64,000 nucleotides of DNA from Frateuria_A sp035943815 (GCF_035943815.1 NZ_DASZBU010000015.1:124001-188000), one strand, 5' to 3'; positions 28,993 through 37,767 are shown, counted from the stretch's first letter. Made by a program: numbers and translations. Notes: generated by a model from the letters alone, not told the origin.

Positions 28993-30249
28993 TCAGCGCG
29001 GTTCGGCGATCTGCGCCTGCAGCTCGATGTCGCGCGGCTGGGGCACGCGTCGGCGGCGGCTCATGCCCAGGTAGATCGCCCAGGTCAACGCGCCGACCAC
29101 CGTCACCACGCTGGCGCCCGACGCCAGGTGCAGCATGTCCACCGACAGCAGCGGCGAGAATACGCCCGCCACCACGCTGCACAGCAGCAGGCTGGCGAAG
29201 GCCTGCACCGAGGAGACGCCACCGCGCTGGTGCGGGAAGCGGTCCAGCAGCAGCAGGGTCAGCGTGGGGAACGCCAACTGCACGCCCACGCCGTGCAGCA
29301 CCAGCGGCAGCATCGACCAGGGCAGCCGCGGCGAGGGCAAGGCCAACGCGAGCGCCAGATGCCCCACGCAGGCCAGCAGCATCACCGCATAGCCCAGGTT
29401 TACCGTGAAGCCCACGCCGCGGCGGCCAGCCAGTCGGCCGGAAATCCAGGCGCCGCCCACCAGCCCCGCCACCACCGGAATGAACAGCCACGGGAAACCC
29501 TGCGCCGACAGCCCCAGCAAGCCGCGCACCACGCGCGGTGCCGAGGCGATGTACAGGAACAGGCCGGAAAAGTTGACCGTCACCGACACCAGCAGCGGCC
29601 AGAACGGTCCGTCGCGGCCGAACGAGGCGTAACTGGCCAGCAGCGGCTTGAGCGCGAAGCGGCTACGCCGCTGCGGCGGATGGGTCTCTTCCAGCAGCAG
29701 CACCAGCAGCAGCGCCAGCAACGAGGTGAACCCCACCAGCACCCAGAAGATGCCGTGCCAGCCGTCCAGTCCGAGCAGTTGCGCGCCGACCATCGGCGCG
29801 ATCACCGGCGCCACCGAGAAGATCATCATCACCCGCGACATCAGCCGCTGCGCCGCCTCGCCCTCCAGGCTGTCGCGGATCACCGCGCGTCCCACCACCA
29901 GCCCTGCACCCGCGCAAGCGCCCTGCACGCCGCGGCAGAGGAGCAGCATACCGAAGGACACCGACAGCGCCGCGCCCGCCGAGGCCAGCGCATACCCCAG
30001 CATGCCCGCCACGATAACCGGCTTGCGCCCGATCGCGTCGGAAATGGCGCCGTGGAACAGGCTCATCGCCGCGTAGGTGATCAGGTAGACGCTGAGCAGC
30101 TGCTGCAGCGCCACCGGCTCCACCCCGAACGCGGTGCCGATCAGCGGGAACGCGGGGAACACCGCATCGATCGAGAACGGGCCGATCATCGACAGGCCCG
30201 CCAGCAGCCACGGGAGACTGCGCCGGATGGGAGGATGGGTGGTGGTCAT
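28993..30249 (-). CDS. Bcr/CflA-type multidrug MFS exporter
   Basis: A 418-residue major facilitator protein with twelve predicted helices. The start at 30249 gives MTTTHPPIRRSLPWLLAGLS. Motif A-like GAISDAIGRKPVIVAG lies between helices 2 and 3, and GRAVIRDSLEGEAAQRL is typical of the DHA1 Bcr/CflA group, which expels drugs such as bicyclomycin and chloramphenicol or exports metabolites. No regulator is adjacent. The specificity cannot be told. The C-terminal tail after helix 12 is basic and cytoplasmic. Confidence 0.87.
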   Translation of the reverse strand: MTTTHPPIRRSLPWLLAGLSMIGPFSIDAVFPAFPLIGTAFGVEPVALQQLLSVYLITYAAMSLFHGAISDAIGRKPVIVAGMLGYALASAGAALSVSFGMLLLCRGVQGACAGAGLVVGRAVIRDSLEGEAAQRLMSRVMMIFSVAPVIAPMVGAQLLGLDGWHGIFWVLVGFTSLLALLLVLLLEETHPPQRRSRFALKPLLASYASFGRDGPFWPLLVSVTVNFSGLFLYIASAPRVVRGLLGLSAQGFPWLFIPVVAGLVGGAWISGRLAGRRGVGFTVNLGYAVMLLACVGHLALALALPSPRLPWSMLPLVLHGVGVQLAFPTLTLLLLDRFPHQRGGVSSVQAFASLLLCSVVAGVFSPLLSVDMLHLASGASVVTVVGALTWAIYLGMSRRRRVPQPRDIELQAQIAEPR

Positions 30250-30334
30250 GGGCGGGCGACGGGAAGCGGTGGCGAGTATGCCATGCGAGCCGGCGCTGAT
30301 TCGGTGCAGTGCACGGCAGCTTTCTGTCGTGTTG

Positions 30335-30450
30335 CCCCATCCGCCTGTCGCCACCTTCCGCGTGGGAAGGGCCCGGTCGCCCGCCGGCAAGTGATCCTTC
30401 CCCCTTTCCACGAGAAAGGGGGCCCCGAGAGCGGGGGTGGGAAGCCCTTT
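30335..30450. repeat. intergenic GC-rich repeat/hairpin region
   Basis: CCCCATCCGCCTGTCGCCACCTTCC and a hairpin CCCCCTTT/AAAGGGGG (about 30410-30432) resemble elements at 48060-48172 and 59424-59600 (CATCCxxCCxTTCGGGxCACCTTC with C/G-rich arms). No gene is seen in the 235 bp between the exporter and the fluoride riboswitch. Confidence 0.5.
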
Positions 30451-30485
30451 GCCGCCCGCCTTCCCCATCCGCTAGCATCCAGCGT

Positions 30486-30567
30486 CTGGGAGATGGCATG
30501 CCTCCCGTTCCGCCGGAACGAACCGCCCCACGCCGCACTCTAGGAGGCGGGGCTGATGATGCCTGCA
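30486..30567 (+). ncRNA. fluoride riboswitch (crcB RNA motif)
   Basis: Conserved features occur in order: GGAGATGGCATGCCTCC (30489-30505), then AACGAACCGCCCC, and GGCGGGGCTGATGATGCCTGC at the 3' side, forming the pseudoknotted fluoride aptamer seen upstream of crcB genes. It ends about 80 bases before the crcB start. Fluoride binding should turn expression on. Confidence 0.9.
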
Positions 30568-30645
30568 CACCGGACCGTCTCCGGGTGCGGGCGCGTGCCC
30601 GCAGCGCGGACGTCCGAACGACTCGGGTCTTTGAGGAGCGCTCTC

Positions 30646-31032
30646 GTGGGCTACACCGGATTTCTCGCGATCGGTTTCGGCGGCGCGCTCGGCTGCTGGC
30701 TGCGCTGGCTGCTGGGCAACCTGCTCAACCATGTCTTTCCCACCCTTCCGCCGGGCACGCTTGCGGCCAATCTGATCGGCGGCCTGCTGATGGGCTGCGC
30801 GATGGGCGTGTGGGATCACTTCCAGACGCTGCCGCCGGAGCTGCGCCTGTTCGTGTTCACCGGCTTCCTCGGCGGGCTGACCACCTTTTCCACCTTCTCG
30901 GCCGAGTCCTCCACGCTGCTGCTGCGCCAGCAATACCTCTGGTTCGGCGGCCACCTGCTGATGCACCTGGCCGGCTCGGTCGGCCTGACCCTGCTCGGCA
31001 TCGCACTCACCCGCGGCCTGCTGCGCCACTGA
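30646..31032 (+). CDS. crcB: fluoride ion channel CrcB/Fluc
   Basis: A 128-residue four-helix membrane protein that forms a dual-topology dimeric channel expelling fluoride. GFGGALGCWLRWLLGN, LAANLIGG and the signature GFLGGLTTFSTFSAE are all present. The start is GTG at 30646, with a strong GAGGAG site. In-frame ATG codons further upstream (from 30556) lie inside the riboswitch and give no family-like sequence, so they are rejected. The gene leads a run with a DUF190 protein and cfa under the fluoride riboswitch. Confidence 0.95.
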   Translation: MGYTGFLAIGFGGALGCWLRWLLGNLLNHVFPTLPPGTLAANLIGGLLMGCAMGVWDHFQTLPPELRLFVFTGFLGGLTTFSTFSAESSTLLLRQQYLWFGGHLLMHLAGSVGLTLLGIALTRGLLRH

Positions 31033-31048
31033 CACCAAGGAGCCTGGC

Positions 31049-31384
31049 ATGAGCGAAACCACGATCGAGGGCGTGCAGTTGTGCTTCTACGCCCACCTGC
31101 GCGCGCGCCACGACGGCAAGCTTCTGTCCGAGTGGCTGCTGGAGCAGGCACGGCGCCTGGGCATCGGCGGTGGCTCGGTGTTCCGCGCCACCGCCGGCTT
31201 CGGCCGCCACGGCGTGCTGCACGAAGAGGCGTTCTTCGAACTGGCCGACGATCTGCCGGTGAAGGTGGAGTTCCTGCTGCGGCCGGAGCAGGCCGAGGCC
31301 TTCGTGGCCGCCGTGCGTGCCCAAGGTGTCGACGTGGTCTATGCAACCTCGGCCATACGCTTTGGAGTTCCGGGCGCGAAGTGA
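31049..31384 (+). CDS. DUF190-family protein
   Basis: A 111-residue cytoplasmic protein of DUF190, a PII-like fold family often found next to crcB. GVQLCFYAHLRARHDGKLLSEWLLEQARR and GGSVFRATAGFGRHG are the conserved blocks, with the central loop carrying the basic residues. It lies 16 bp after crcB, so it shares the fluoride riboswitch control. It may sense fluoride or nucleotides to regulate the channel; this is inferred from genomic association only. Confidence 0.88.
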   Translation: MSETTIEGVQLCFYAHLRARHDGKLLSEWLLEQARRLGIGGGSVFRATAGFGRHGVLHEEAFFELADDLPVKVEFLLRPEQAEAFVAAVRAQGVDVVYATSAIRFGVPGAK

Positions 31385-31413
31385 AGCGCGCCGCATCCGA
31401 GAGGAGCGCTGGA

Positions 31414-32553
31414 ATGCCGATGCGTCAGCAGTCCCTGCAACGCCGTGCCGTCGACCTGCTCGCGCTGGCCGGCGTCCGCGCCGGCGACAAGCCGCCATGC
31501 GACCTGTGCATCCACGACGAGCGCCTGTATGCGCGCGTCTTCGCACACGGCTCGCTCGGCCTGGGTGAGGCCTACATGGACGGCTGGTGGGACAGCGACG
31601 ACCTGCCGGGCCTGTTCACCCGCCTGCTGCGTGCGCAGATCGACGAGGAACTGAAAACCCTCGACACGCTCATCGCGCATCTGAAGGCCCGTTTCATCAA
31701 CCTGCAGCGCGGCGGGCACGCCTTCGAGATCGGCAAGGCGCACTACGATCTTGGCAACGACCTGTTCCAGGCCATGCTCGGCGAGCGGCTGGTGTACTCG
31801 TGCGGCTACTGGGCGCAGGCGAACAACCTCGACGACGCCCAGGTGGCCAAGCTCGACCTGATCTGCCGCAAGCTGCGGTTGAAGCCCGGCCAGCGCGTGC
31901 TCGACATCGGCTGCGGCTGGGGCGAGGCGCTCAAGTACGCGGCGCAGACCTATGGCGTCGAGGGCGTAGGCATCACCGTCTCGCAGGAACAGGCCGACTA
32001 CGCGCGCACGCTCTGCGCCGGCCTGCCCATCGAGATCCGCCTGCAGGATTACCACCAGCTCGACGAGCCCTTCGACGCGATCATGTCGATCGGCATGTTC
32101 GAGCACGTCGGCGCGCTCAACTACCGCAGCTACTTCGAGGTGGCGCGCCGCTGCCTGCGCGAGGACGGGCCCGACGGCGGCGGGCTTTTCCTGCTGCACT
32201 GCATCGGCAGCAACGGCGCCCCCTCGCGGCCGGACCCGTGGATCGAGAAGTACATCTTCCCCAACTCGATGATCCCGGCCATGAGCCAGACCGCGGCGGC
32301 GCTGGAAGGCCTCTTCGTGGTCGAGGACTGGCACAACTTCGGCGCCGACTACGATCGCACCCTCACCGCGTGGCAGGCCAACGTCGACGCCGCCTGGCCG
32401 GCTCTCTCGCACCGCTACGACGAGCGCTTCCGGCGCATGTGGCACTACTACCTCTCGGTGTCCGCCGCCGTGTTCCGCAGCCGGCGCGACCAGCTCTGGC
32501 AACTCACGCTGAGCCCGCGCGGCGTGCCCGGCGGCTACCGAGTGCCGCGCTGA
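31414..32553 (+). CDS. cfa: cyclopropane-fatty-acyl-phospholipid synthase
   Basis: A 379-residue S-adenosylmethionine-dependent enzyme that methylenates unsaturated acyl chains in membrane phospholipids, protecting against acid stress. The SAM motif VLDIGCGWGEALKYAAQ (near residue 163) is clear, as are HYDLGNDLF and SIGMFEHVG. Length matches E. coli Cfa (382). The start at 31414 has GAGGAG eight bases upstream. It follows the DUF190 gene after 29 bp, so read-through from the fluoride-controlled unit is likely. A link between fluoride entry as HF and acid protection is suggestive. Confidence 0.93.
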   Translation: MPMRQQSLQRRAVDLLALAGVRAGDKPPCDLCIHDERLYARVFAHGSLGLGEAYMDGWWDSDDLPGLFTRLLRAQIDEELKTLDTLIAHLKARFINLQRGGHAFEIGKAHYDLGNDLFQAMLGERLVYSCGYWAQANNLDDAQVAKLDLICRKLRLKPGQRVLDIGCGWGEALKYAAQTYGVEGVGITVSQEQADYARTLCAGLPIEIRLQDYHQLDEPFDAIMSIGMFEHVGALNYRSYFEVARRCLREDGPDGGGLFLLHCIGSNGAPSRPDPWIEKYIFPNSMIPAMSQTAAALEGLFVVEDWHNFGADYDRTLTAWQANVDAAWPALSHRYDERFRRMWHYYLSVSAAVFRSRRDQLWQLTLSPRGVPGGYRVPR

Positions 32554-32623
32554 GGCAAGCCCCTGTCGCATCCGTGCGGGCATGCAGGCAAGATCGGCGC
32601 CACCGCCGACCTCGGATGTGCCG

Positions 32624-33496
32624 ATGAAGCTCCGCCTGATCCGCCGCCTCGCCTGCCTGGGCGTGCTCCTGGCCATCGCGCTCCCCGCGCGGGCGCACCC
32701 GGGCCTGTGGGTGGTCAAGGACGCCGATACCACGATCTACCTGTTCGGCACCGTGCACCTGCTTCCGCACGACACCGACTGGCATTTCCCGGCACTCGAC
32801 CAGGCCCTGGCGGGCAGCCAGAAGATGTATGTAGAGATCGTCGACGACGACCAGGCCAACATGGCAGCGTTGGTGCTGCGCTACGGCATGGATATGGCCC
32901 ATCCGCTCTCCAGCCTGTTGACGCCGTTCGACCGCGGCCGCCTGGAACGCGCCGCGCGGCTGGCCAGGGTGCCCGGCGGCATGGCCTCGCTGGAGGTGAT
33001 GCGCCCGTGGCTCGCGGCGCTCACGCTTACCATCGCCCCGCTCACCCAGGCCGGGCTCGACCCGGCCCAGGGCGTGGATCGCCAGCTGCGCGCCGCCATG
33101 GAGAAGGCAGGCAAGCCGGTCAGCGGGCTGGAGACGGCCGAGCAGCAGATCCGCTTCCTCGCCGACATGCCCCAATCCATGCAGCTCGCCCTGCTGCGCT
33201 CCACCCTGCGCGACACCGACCGCGCCAGCGTGGAAGTCAAGGCCTTGATCGACGCCTGGAAGGCCGGCGACGACGCGGCCATCGCGCGCCTGGAAAACGA
33301 CCTGATGAAACGCGAGAACCCGCAGCTCTACCAGCACCTGCTGGTCGAACGCAACGAGGCCTGGGCCACGCAGATCGCCGGGATGCTCAAGCAGCCCGGC
33401 ACCGTGTTCATCGCCGTGGGCGCCGCCCACCTGGCCGGGCCGGACAGCCTGCAGGCCCAGCTGAGGAAGCAGGGCGAGACCGTCGAACGGCAGTAG
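32624..33496 (+). CDS. TraB/GumN-family exported protein
   Basis: A 290-residue protein. A signal peptide (MKLRLIRRLACLGVLLAIALPARAHP) precedes a TraB/GumN (Tiki-like) domain. The first conserved His lies in YLFGTVHLLP, and the second block FIAVGAAHLAGPDSL carries the G-x-x-H motif near residue 268; together they form the putative metal-dependent protease site of the Tiki family. A GXXE-type residue (ETAEQQI) is also present. It sits alone between cfa and parC. Homologues in Xanthomonas gum clusters gave the name; the substrate is unknown. Confidence 0.83.
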   Translation: MKLRLIRRLACLGVLLAIALPARAHPGLWVVKDADTTIYLFGTVHLLPHDTDWHFPALDQALAGSQKMYVEIVDDDQANMAALVLRYGMDMAHPLSSLLTPFDRGRLERAARLARVPGGMASLEVMRPWLAALTLTIAPLTQAGLDPAQGVDRQLRAAMEKAGKPVSGLETAEQQIRFLADMPQSMQLALLRSTLRDTDRASVEVKALIDAWKAGDDAAIARLENDLMKRENPQLYQHLLVERNEAWATQIAGMLKQPGTVFIAVGAAHLAGPDSLQAQLRKQGETVERQ

Positions 33497-33648
33497 CTTC
33501 CGGCCCGAGAGTCCGGAATGGCCCGCTCGCCCACGTCGTAGCCGGCCACAGGGGCGAAGTCGCAGCGCTGCCGTAGATCCGGCCACGCTGTCCCCTCTGC
33601 GGCCGATCTGGCACCATCGGCCGGTTACCTGTGCCAGAAACCCCCTGC

Positions 33649-35886
33649 ATGAACCTGCAAGCCAATTTCGAACAGATCCCGCTCAAGGAATACGCCGAGC
33701 GGGCTTACCTCGACTACTCGATGTACGTGGTGCTGGACCGTGCGCTGCCCTTCGTCGGCGACGGCCTCAAGCCCGTGCAGCGGCGCATCATCTACGCGAT
33801 GAGCGAGCTGGGCCTGGCGGCGACCGCCAAGCCCAAGAAGTCCGCGCGCACCATCGGCGACGTGATCGGCAAGTTCCATCCGCACGGCGACACCTCGTGC
33901 TACGAGGCGATGGTGCTGATGGCGCAGCCGTTCTCCTACCGCTACCCGCTGGTCGACGGCCAGGGCAACTTCGGCTCGCCGGACGACCCGAAGAGCTTCG
34001 CAGCGATGCGCTACACCGAATCGAAGCTGAGCCCGATCGCCGAGGCGCTGCTGGGCGAGCTGGCGCACGGCACGGTCGACTGGGTGCCCAACTTCGACGG
34101 CACGCTGGAAGAGCCCTCATGGCTGCCCGCGCGCGTGCCTCACGTGCTGCTCAACGGCTCGATGGGCATCGCCGTGGGCATGGCCACCGACATCCCGCCG
34201 CACAACCTGCGCGAGGTGGTGGCGGCCTGCATCGAACTGCTCGACAACCCGGGCGCCACCGTCGCCGACCTCGCCCAGCACCTGCCGGGGCCGGACTACC
34301 CGACCGCGGCGGAGATCATCACCCCGCGCAAGGAGCTCCTGTCGATCTACGAGACCGGCACCGGCTCGCTGCGTGCCCGAGCGGTGTACCAGGTGGAGGA
34401 CGGCAACATCGTCATCACCGCGCTGCCGCACCAGGTCAGCCCGTCCAAGATCCTCGAGCAGATCGCCGCGCAGATGCGCGCCAAGAAACTGCCGATGGTG
34501 GAGGACCTGCGCGACGAGTCCGACCACGAGAACCCGATCCGCCTGGTGGTGGTGCCGCGCTCCAGCCGCGTCGACTCGGCCGAGGTGATGCAGCATCTGT
34601 TCGCCACCACCGATCTCGAGAAGAGCTATCGGGTCAACCTCAACATGATCGGCCTGGACGGCAGGCCCCAGGTGAAGGACCTCAAGAAGATCCTCGCCGA
34701 GTGGCTCTCCTTCCGCACCGACACGGTCACCCGCCGCCTCAACCATCGCCTGGGGAAGGTCGAGCGCCGTCTGCACCTGCTCGAAGGCCTGCACATCGCC
34801 TACCTCAACCTGGACGAGGTGATCCGCATCGTGCGCTCGGAGGACGAGCCCAAGCCGGTGCTGATGAAGCGCTTCAGGCTCTCCGAGGAACAGGCCGACT
34901 ACATCCTCGAGACCAAGCTGCGCCAGCTGGCGCGGCTGGAAGAGATGAAGATCGAGGCCGAGCGCAACCAACTGGAGGAGGAGCGCGCGCGCATCAACGT
35001 GCTGCTCAAATCCCCCGCCAAGTTGAAGAGCCTGATCAAGGAAGAACTGCGTGCCGATGCCGCCAGGTACGGTGACGCGCGCCGCTCGCCGCTGGTCGAA
35101 CGCGAGGTCGCGCAGGCGCTGGACGAGAGCGCGCTGGTGGCCAGCGAACCGGTCACCGTGGTGCTGAGCCAGAAGGGCTGGATCCGCGCGGCCAAGGGCC
35201 ACGACGTGGACGCCGAGGGCCTCAACTACCGCGAGGGCGACGGCCTGCTGGCGGCGGTGAAAGCGCGTACCACGCAGCAGATCGCGGTGATCGACTCCAC
35301 TGGGCGCAGCTACTCCACGCCGGCACACACGCTGCCTTCGGCGCGCGGCAACGGCGAGCCGCTGACCGGCCGCTTCAGCCCGCCGTCGGGCGCGAGCTTC
35401 GATGCGCTGGCGGCCGCCGACAACGACACGCGACTGATCCTGGCCACCGACCACGGCTATGGCTTCGTGACCCGCTTCGAGGCGCTCACCGGCCGCAACA
35501 AGGCCGGCAAGCAGATCATCAGTCTCACCGAGGGCGCGAAGATCCTCGCTCCCCAGGTCAGCGCCGATCCGGCTCGCGACCGCGTCGTGGTGGTCACCAC
35601 CGAAGGCCATCTGCTGATGTTCTCGGTGGCCGAGCTGCCGGAACTTGACAAGGGCAAGGGCAACAAGCTGATCGACGTACCCAAGGCCAAGCTCACGGCA
35701 GGCATCAAGGTGGTCGGCATCGCCGTGGTGACCGAGGGCAAGGGCGAAGTGACGCTCTACGCCGGCCAGCGCAAGCTGACGCTTAAGTGGTCGAGCCTGG
35801 TCGAATACGGCGGCAACCGCGCCACGCGCGGCGGCCTGCTGCCGCAGGGTCTGCGCCGTGTCGAGCGCATCGAGACCACGGGCTGA
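33649..35886 (+). CDS. parC: DNA topoisomerase IV subunit A
   Basis: A 745-residue type IIA topoisomerase subunit that decatenates daughter chromosomes together with ParE. The catalytic tyrosine is Y122 (AAMRYTESKL). The GQGNFGSPDD region, the long coiled gate helices (about residues 360-480) and six-bladed C-terminal repeats with a GXGPLTG-like GNGEPLTG box mark it as ParC rather than GyrA: no GyrA-box QRRGGKG was seen. The quinolone-determining segment reads HPHGDTSCYEAM, with Thr82 where E. coli ParC has Ser80, and Glu86 preserved. The ATG at 33649 fits the E. coli N-terminus. Confidence 0.95.
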   Translation: MNLQANFEQIPLKEYAERAYLDYSMYVVLDRALPFVGDGLKPVQRRIIYAMSELGLAATAKPKKSARTIGDVIGKFHPHGDTSCYEAMVLMAQPFSYRYPLVDGQGNFGSPDDPKSFAAMRYTESKLSPIAEALLGELAHGTVDWVPNFDGTLEEPSWLPARVPHVLLNGSMGIAVGMATDIPPHNLREVVAACIELLDNPGATVADLAQHLPGPDYPTAAEIITPRKELLSIYETGTGSLRARAVYQVEDGNIVITALPHQVSPSKILEQIAAQMRAKKLPMVEDLRDESDHENPIRLVVVPRSSRVDSAEVMQHLFATTDLEKSYRVNLNMIGLDGRPQVKDLKKILAEWLSFRTDTVTRRLNHRLGKVERRLHLLEGLHIAYLNLDEVIRIVRSEDEPKPVLMKRFRLSEEQADYILETKLRQLARLEEMKIEAERNQLEEERARINVLLKSPAKLKSLIKEELRADAARYGDARRSPLVEREVAQALDESALVASEPVTVVLSQKGWIRAAKGHDVDAEGLNYREGDGLLAAVKARTTQQIAVIDSTGRSYSTPAHTLPSARGNGEPLTGRFSPPSGASFDALAAADNDTRLILATDHGYGFVTRFEALTGRNKAGKQIISLTEGAKILAPQVSADPARDRVVVVTTEGHLLMFSVAELPELDKGKGNKLIDVPKAKLTAGIKVVGIAVVTEGKGEVTLYAGQRKLTLKWSSLVEYGGNRATRGGLLPQGLRRVERIETTG

Positions 35887-36122
35887 GGTGACTCACTCGC
35901 GAGAAGGGGCGTGCTCCGCCCCCCGTAACCCCCGGGGAAAGCACGATGCCGCAGCATCCGCGCCCGAACTCTTCCCCTGCGAGCGCGAGGGAGGGGCCGC
36001 CAGACGAACGGAGCGCGCTCGCGAGGAAACCCGAAACTTTCGCGCCCGGACCCACTCCAATGCCGGTACACCTGAAAGCTGCTCCGCACGTTCACCCAGG
36101 CACCGCCCCCCCGGAACCCGCC

Positions 36123-36536
36123 ATGCGCCCCCGATTCCCGCTCGCCTTGCTCCTGGCTTCGCTGCTGACGGCTCCGGTCTGGTCGCAAGACGCCAGGGCG
36201 CCGCTCAACCTCAAGCTGCCGCCCAGCGACCTACCCGCCACCGCAAGCACGGCACCCAAGCCGGCCAGTACGCCCGGTGTCTACTACGGCGACCATAGCG
36301 GCCGCACCGCTGCCGACGACCAGGCGGAGGCAACTCCCGCCTGCGATGACGCCACCTTCAATAAGCCACAGCTCCACGGCAGCGTGGGCATGGGCGTGAT
36401 GAGCGGCCGCCACGTCGACGGCAGCTACCAGCAGGGCACGGTCAACCTCAGCAAGGCATTCGGCAGCTGCGATCACCCCACCGGCGGCGTGAGCCTTTCG
36501 ATCGGCACGGGCAGCGGGCATTTCCACGGCCACTGA
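36123..36536 (+). CDS. small exported protein, unknown
   Basis: A 137-residue protein with a signal peptide (MRPRFPLALLLASLLTAPVWSQD). The mature part is short, polar and Gly/His-rich towards the end (GSGHFHGH), with two Cys residues (about 82 and 120) that could form a disulfide. The C-terminal GVSLSIGTGSG has an alternating pattern that might be a beta-strand. I do not recognise a family, but it resembles small Xanthomonadaceae exported proteins of unknown role. The preceding 236 bp contain GC-rich hairpin sequence and no gene. Confidence 0.6.
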   Translation: MRPRFPLALLLASLLTAPVWSQDARAPLNLKLPPSDLPATASTAPKPASTPGVYYGDHSGRTAADDQAEATPACDDATFNKPQLHGSVGMGVMSGRHVDGSYQQGTVNLSKAFGSCDHPTGGVSLSIGTGSGHFHGH

Positions 36537-36598
36537 CCGCTGACGCGCACGGCGCCGCTGCGCTAGCCTTCGCTTTGGGCATCGGCAGAGGGACACCC

Positions 36599-36904
36599 GT
36601 GCACGGCGAGTACAAGATGCCCGGCGGCAAGCTGGTCGTGGTCGACCTGCAAGTGCGCGAGGGCTGCCTCCGGGGCGTGCAGGTCAGCGGCGATTTCTTC
36701 CTGGAACCGGACGAGGCGCTGCATGCCATCGACGCCGCGCTCGAAGGCCAGAGCGCCGACGCCGACGAGCACCTGCTCGCCGCCGCGATACGGGCCAAGC
36801 TCGCCCCAGGCGTGATGATGTACGGGATTTCGCCGGAGGCCATCGCGGTCGCGGTCCGCCGCGCCATAGATCCTCACCTCGCCCACCAGGGAAGGGACGC
36901 ATGA
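36599..36904 (+). CDS. lipoate-protein ligase accessory domain protein (LplB-like)
   Basis: A 101-residue protein matching the C-terminal accessory domain of lipoate ligases. EYKMPGGKLVVVDLQVREG near the start and FFLEPDEALHAIDAALEG are the usual strands and helix. In Thermoplasma the ligase is split into LplA and this domain (LplB), and both are needed for adenylation of lipoate; here the two genes overlap (ATGA). GTG at 36599 is the likely start, with GAGGG upstream; an ATG at 36575 would add eight non-conserved residues. Activity depends on the adjacent lplA gene. Confidence 0.8.
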   Translation: MHGEYKMPGGKLVVVDLQVREGCLRGVQVSGDFFLEPDEALHAIDAALEGQSADADEHLLAAAIRAKLAPGVMMYGISPEAIAVAVRRAIDPHLAHQGRDA

Positions 36905-37677
36905 CCCGCACGCTGTGGCACGACCACGACTGGCACCTGATCCACACGGCGCCGCAATCGCCCGCACTGCACATGGCGCTGGACGAGGTGCTCACCCACG
37001 AGGTCGGTGCCGGCCACCGCCCGCCCACGTTGCGCGTGTGGGAATGGGCCGCGCCAGCGGTGGTGATCGGCCGCTTCCAGTCGCTGCGCAACGAGGTCGA
37101 CGCCGAGGCAGCCCGCAGCCACGGCATCGAGGTGGTGCGGCGCGTTTCCGGCGGCGGCGCCATGTTCATCGAGCCGGGCAACACCATCACCTGGTCCATC
37201 TATGCGCCGCTTTCGCTGATCAAGGGCATGAGCTTCCAGGAGGCCTATGCCTGGATGGATGCCTGGACGCTCGAGGCCCTGGGCGAGCTGGGCATCAAGG
37301 CCTGGTACCAGCCACTTAACGACATCACTTCCGAGGGCGGCAAGATCGCCGGCGCGGCGCAGGCGCACCGCGGCGGCGCCGTGCTGCATCACGTGACCAT
37401 GGCCTACGATATCGATGCGGCCAAGATGCTCCAGGTGCTGCGCATCGGCCGCGAGAAGCTTTCGGACAAGGGCACGCAGAGCGCGGCCAAGCGCGTCGAT
37501 CCGCTGCGCAGCCAGACCGGCCTGTCACGCGCGGCGATCATCGATCACATGATCGCCACCTTCCGCCGTCTGCACGGCCTGGCCGAGGACACGCTGAGTC
37601 CCGCCGAGTTGGCGGAAGCGGCGGAGCTGGCGCGCGGCAAGTTCAGCCGCGAGGAATGGACGGCCGACGTCGCCTGA
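36901..37677 (+). CDS. lplA: lipoate-protein ligase A, catalytic subunit
   Basis: A 258-residue biotin/lipoate ligase-fold enzyme that activates lipoate and attaches it to E2 and GcvH proteins. The lipoyl-AMP loop RRVSGGGAMFIEPGN and the catalytic-lysine loop GGKIAGAAQAHRGGAVLHH are present. The usual C-terminal accessory domain of full-length LplA is missing, and is instead encoded by the preceding overlapping gene. Classified by motif as LplA; a related octanoyl- or lipoyltransferase (LipM/LipL) is less likely given the adjacent accessory domain gene. Confidence 0.83.
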   Translation: MTRTLWHDHDWHLIHTAPQSPALHMALDEVLTHEVGAGHRPPTLRVWEWAAPAVVIGRFQSLRNEVDAEAARSHGIEVVRRVSGGGAMFIEPGNTITWSIYAPLSLIKGMSFQEAYAWMDAWTLEALGELGIKAWYQPLNDITSEGGKIAGAAQAHRGGAVLHHVTMAYDIDAAKMLQVLRIGREKLSDKGTQSAAKRVDPLRSQTGLSRAAIIDHMIATFRRLHGLAEDTLSPAELAEAAELARGKFSREEWTADVA

Positions 37678-37720
37678 GGCGCACGCACCGGGGTGAATCC
37701 TTGGCCCGAAATGCGCCCCA

Positions 37721-37740
37721 AATTGACGCCATCGTCAATT
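37721..37740. promoter_or_regulatory. perfect inverted repeat upstream of the glycosyltransferase gene
   Basis: AATTGACG and CGTCAATT flank CCAT, giving 8-bp perfect arms. The site lies 184 bp before the gene start and 12 bp before a sigma-54-like GG-N10-GC element, the relation expected of an activator or repressor site. The protein that binds is unknown. Confidence 0.55.
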
Positions 37741-37751
37741 GGATTTCACGC

Positions 37752-37767
37752 CGGCACGATTGCCGCT
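37752..37767 (+). promoter_or_regulatory. possible sigma-54 promoter
   Basis: CGGCACG-ATTG-CCGCT carries the essential GG and GC dinucleotides spaced by ten bases, and the exact GGCACG part of the -24 element, but the -12 element TTGC is CCGC here. It lies about 45 bp before the strong AAGGAG at 37809-37814. The match is partial, so this is a candidate only. Confidence 0.3.

Noticed and set aside
26971..30543. Long plus-strand open frame of 1190 codons across DUF5916 and the MFS exporter
   Set aside because: It crosses two genes and their gap, and its translation is His/Gln/Arg-rich without homology; a GC-bias artefact.
30556..30645. Earlier ATG starts for crcB
   Set aside because: They fall inside or just after the fluoride aptamer and give a non-conserved, non-hydrophobic extension; the GTG at 30646 has a strong ribosome binding site.
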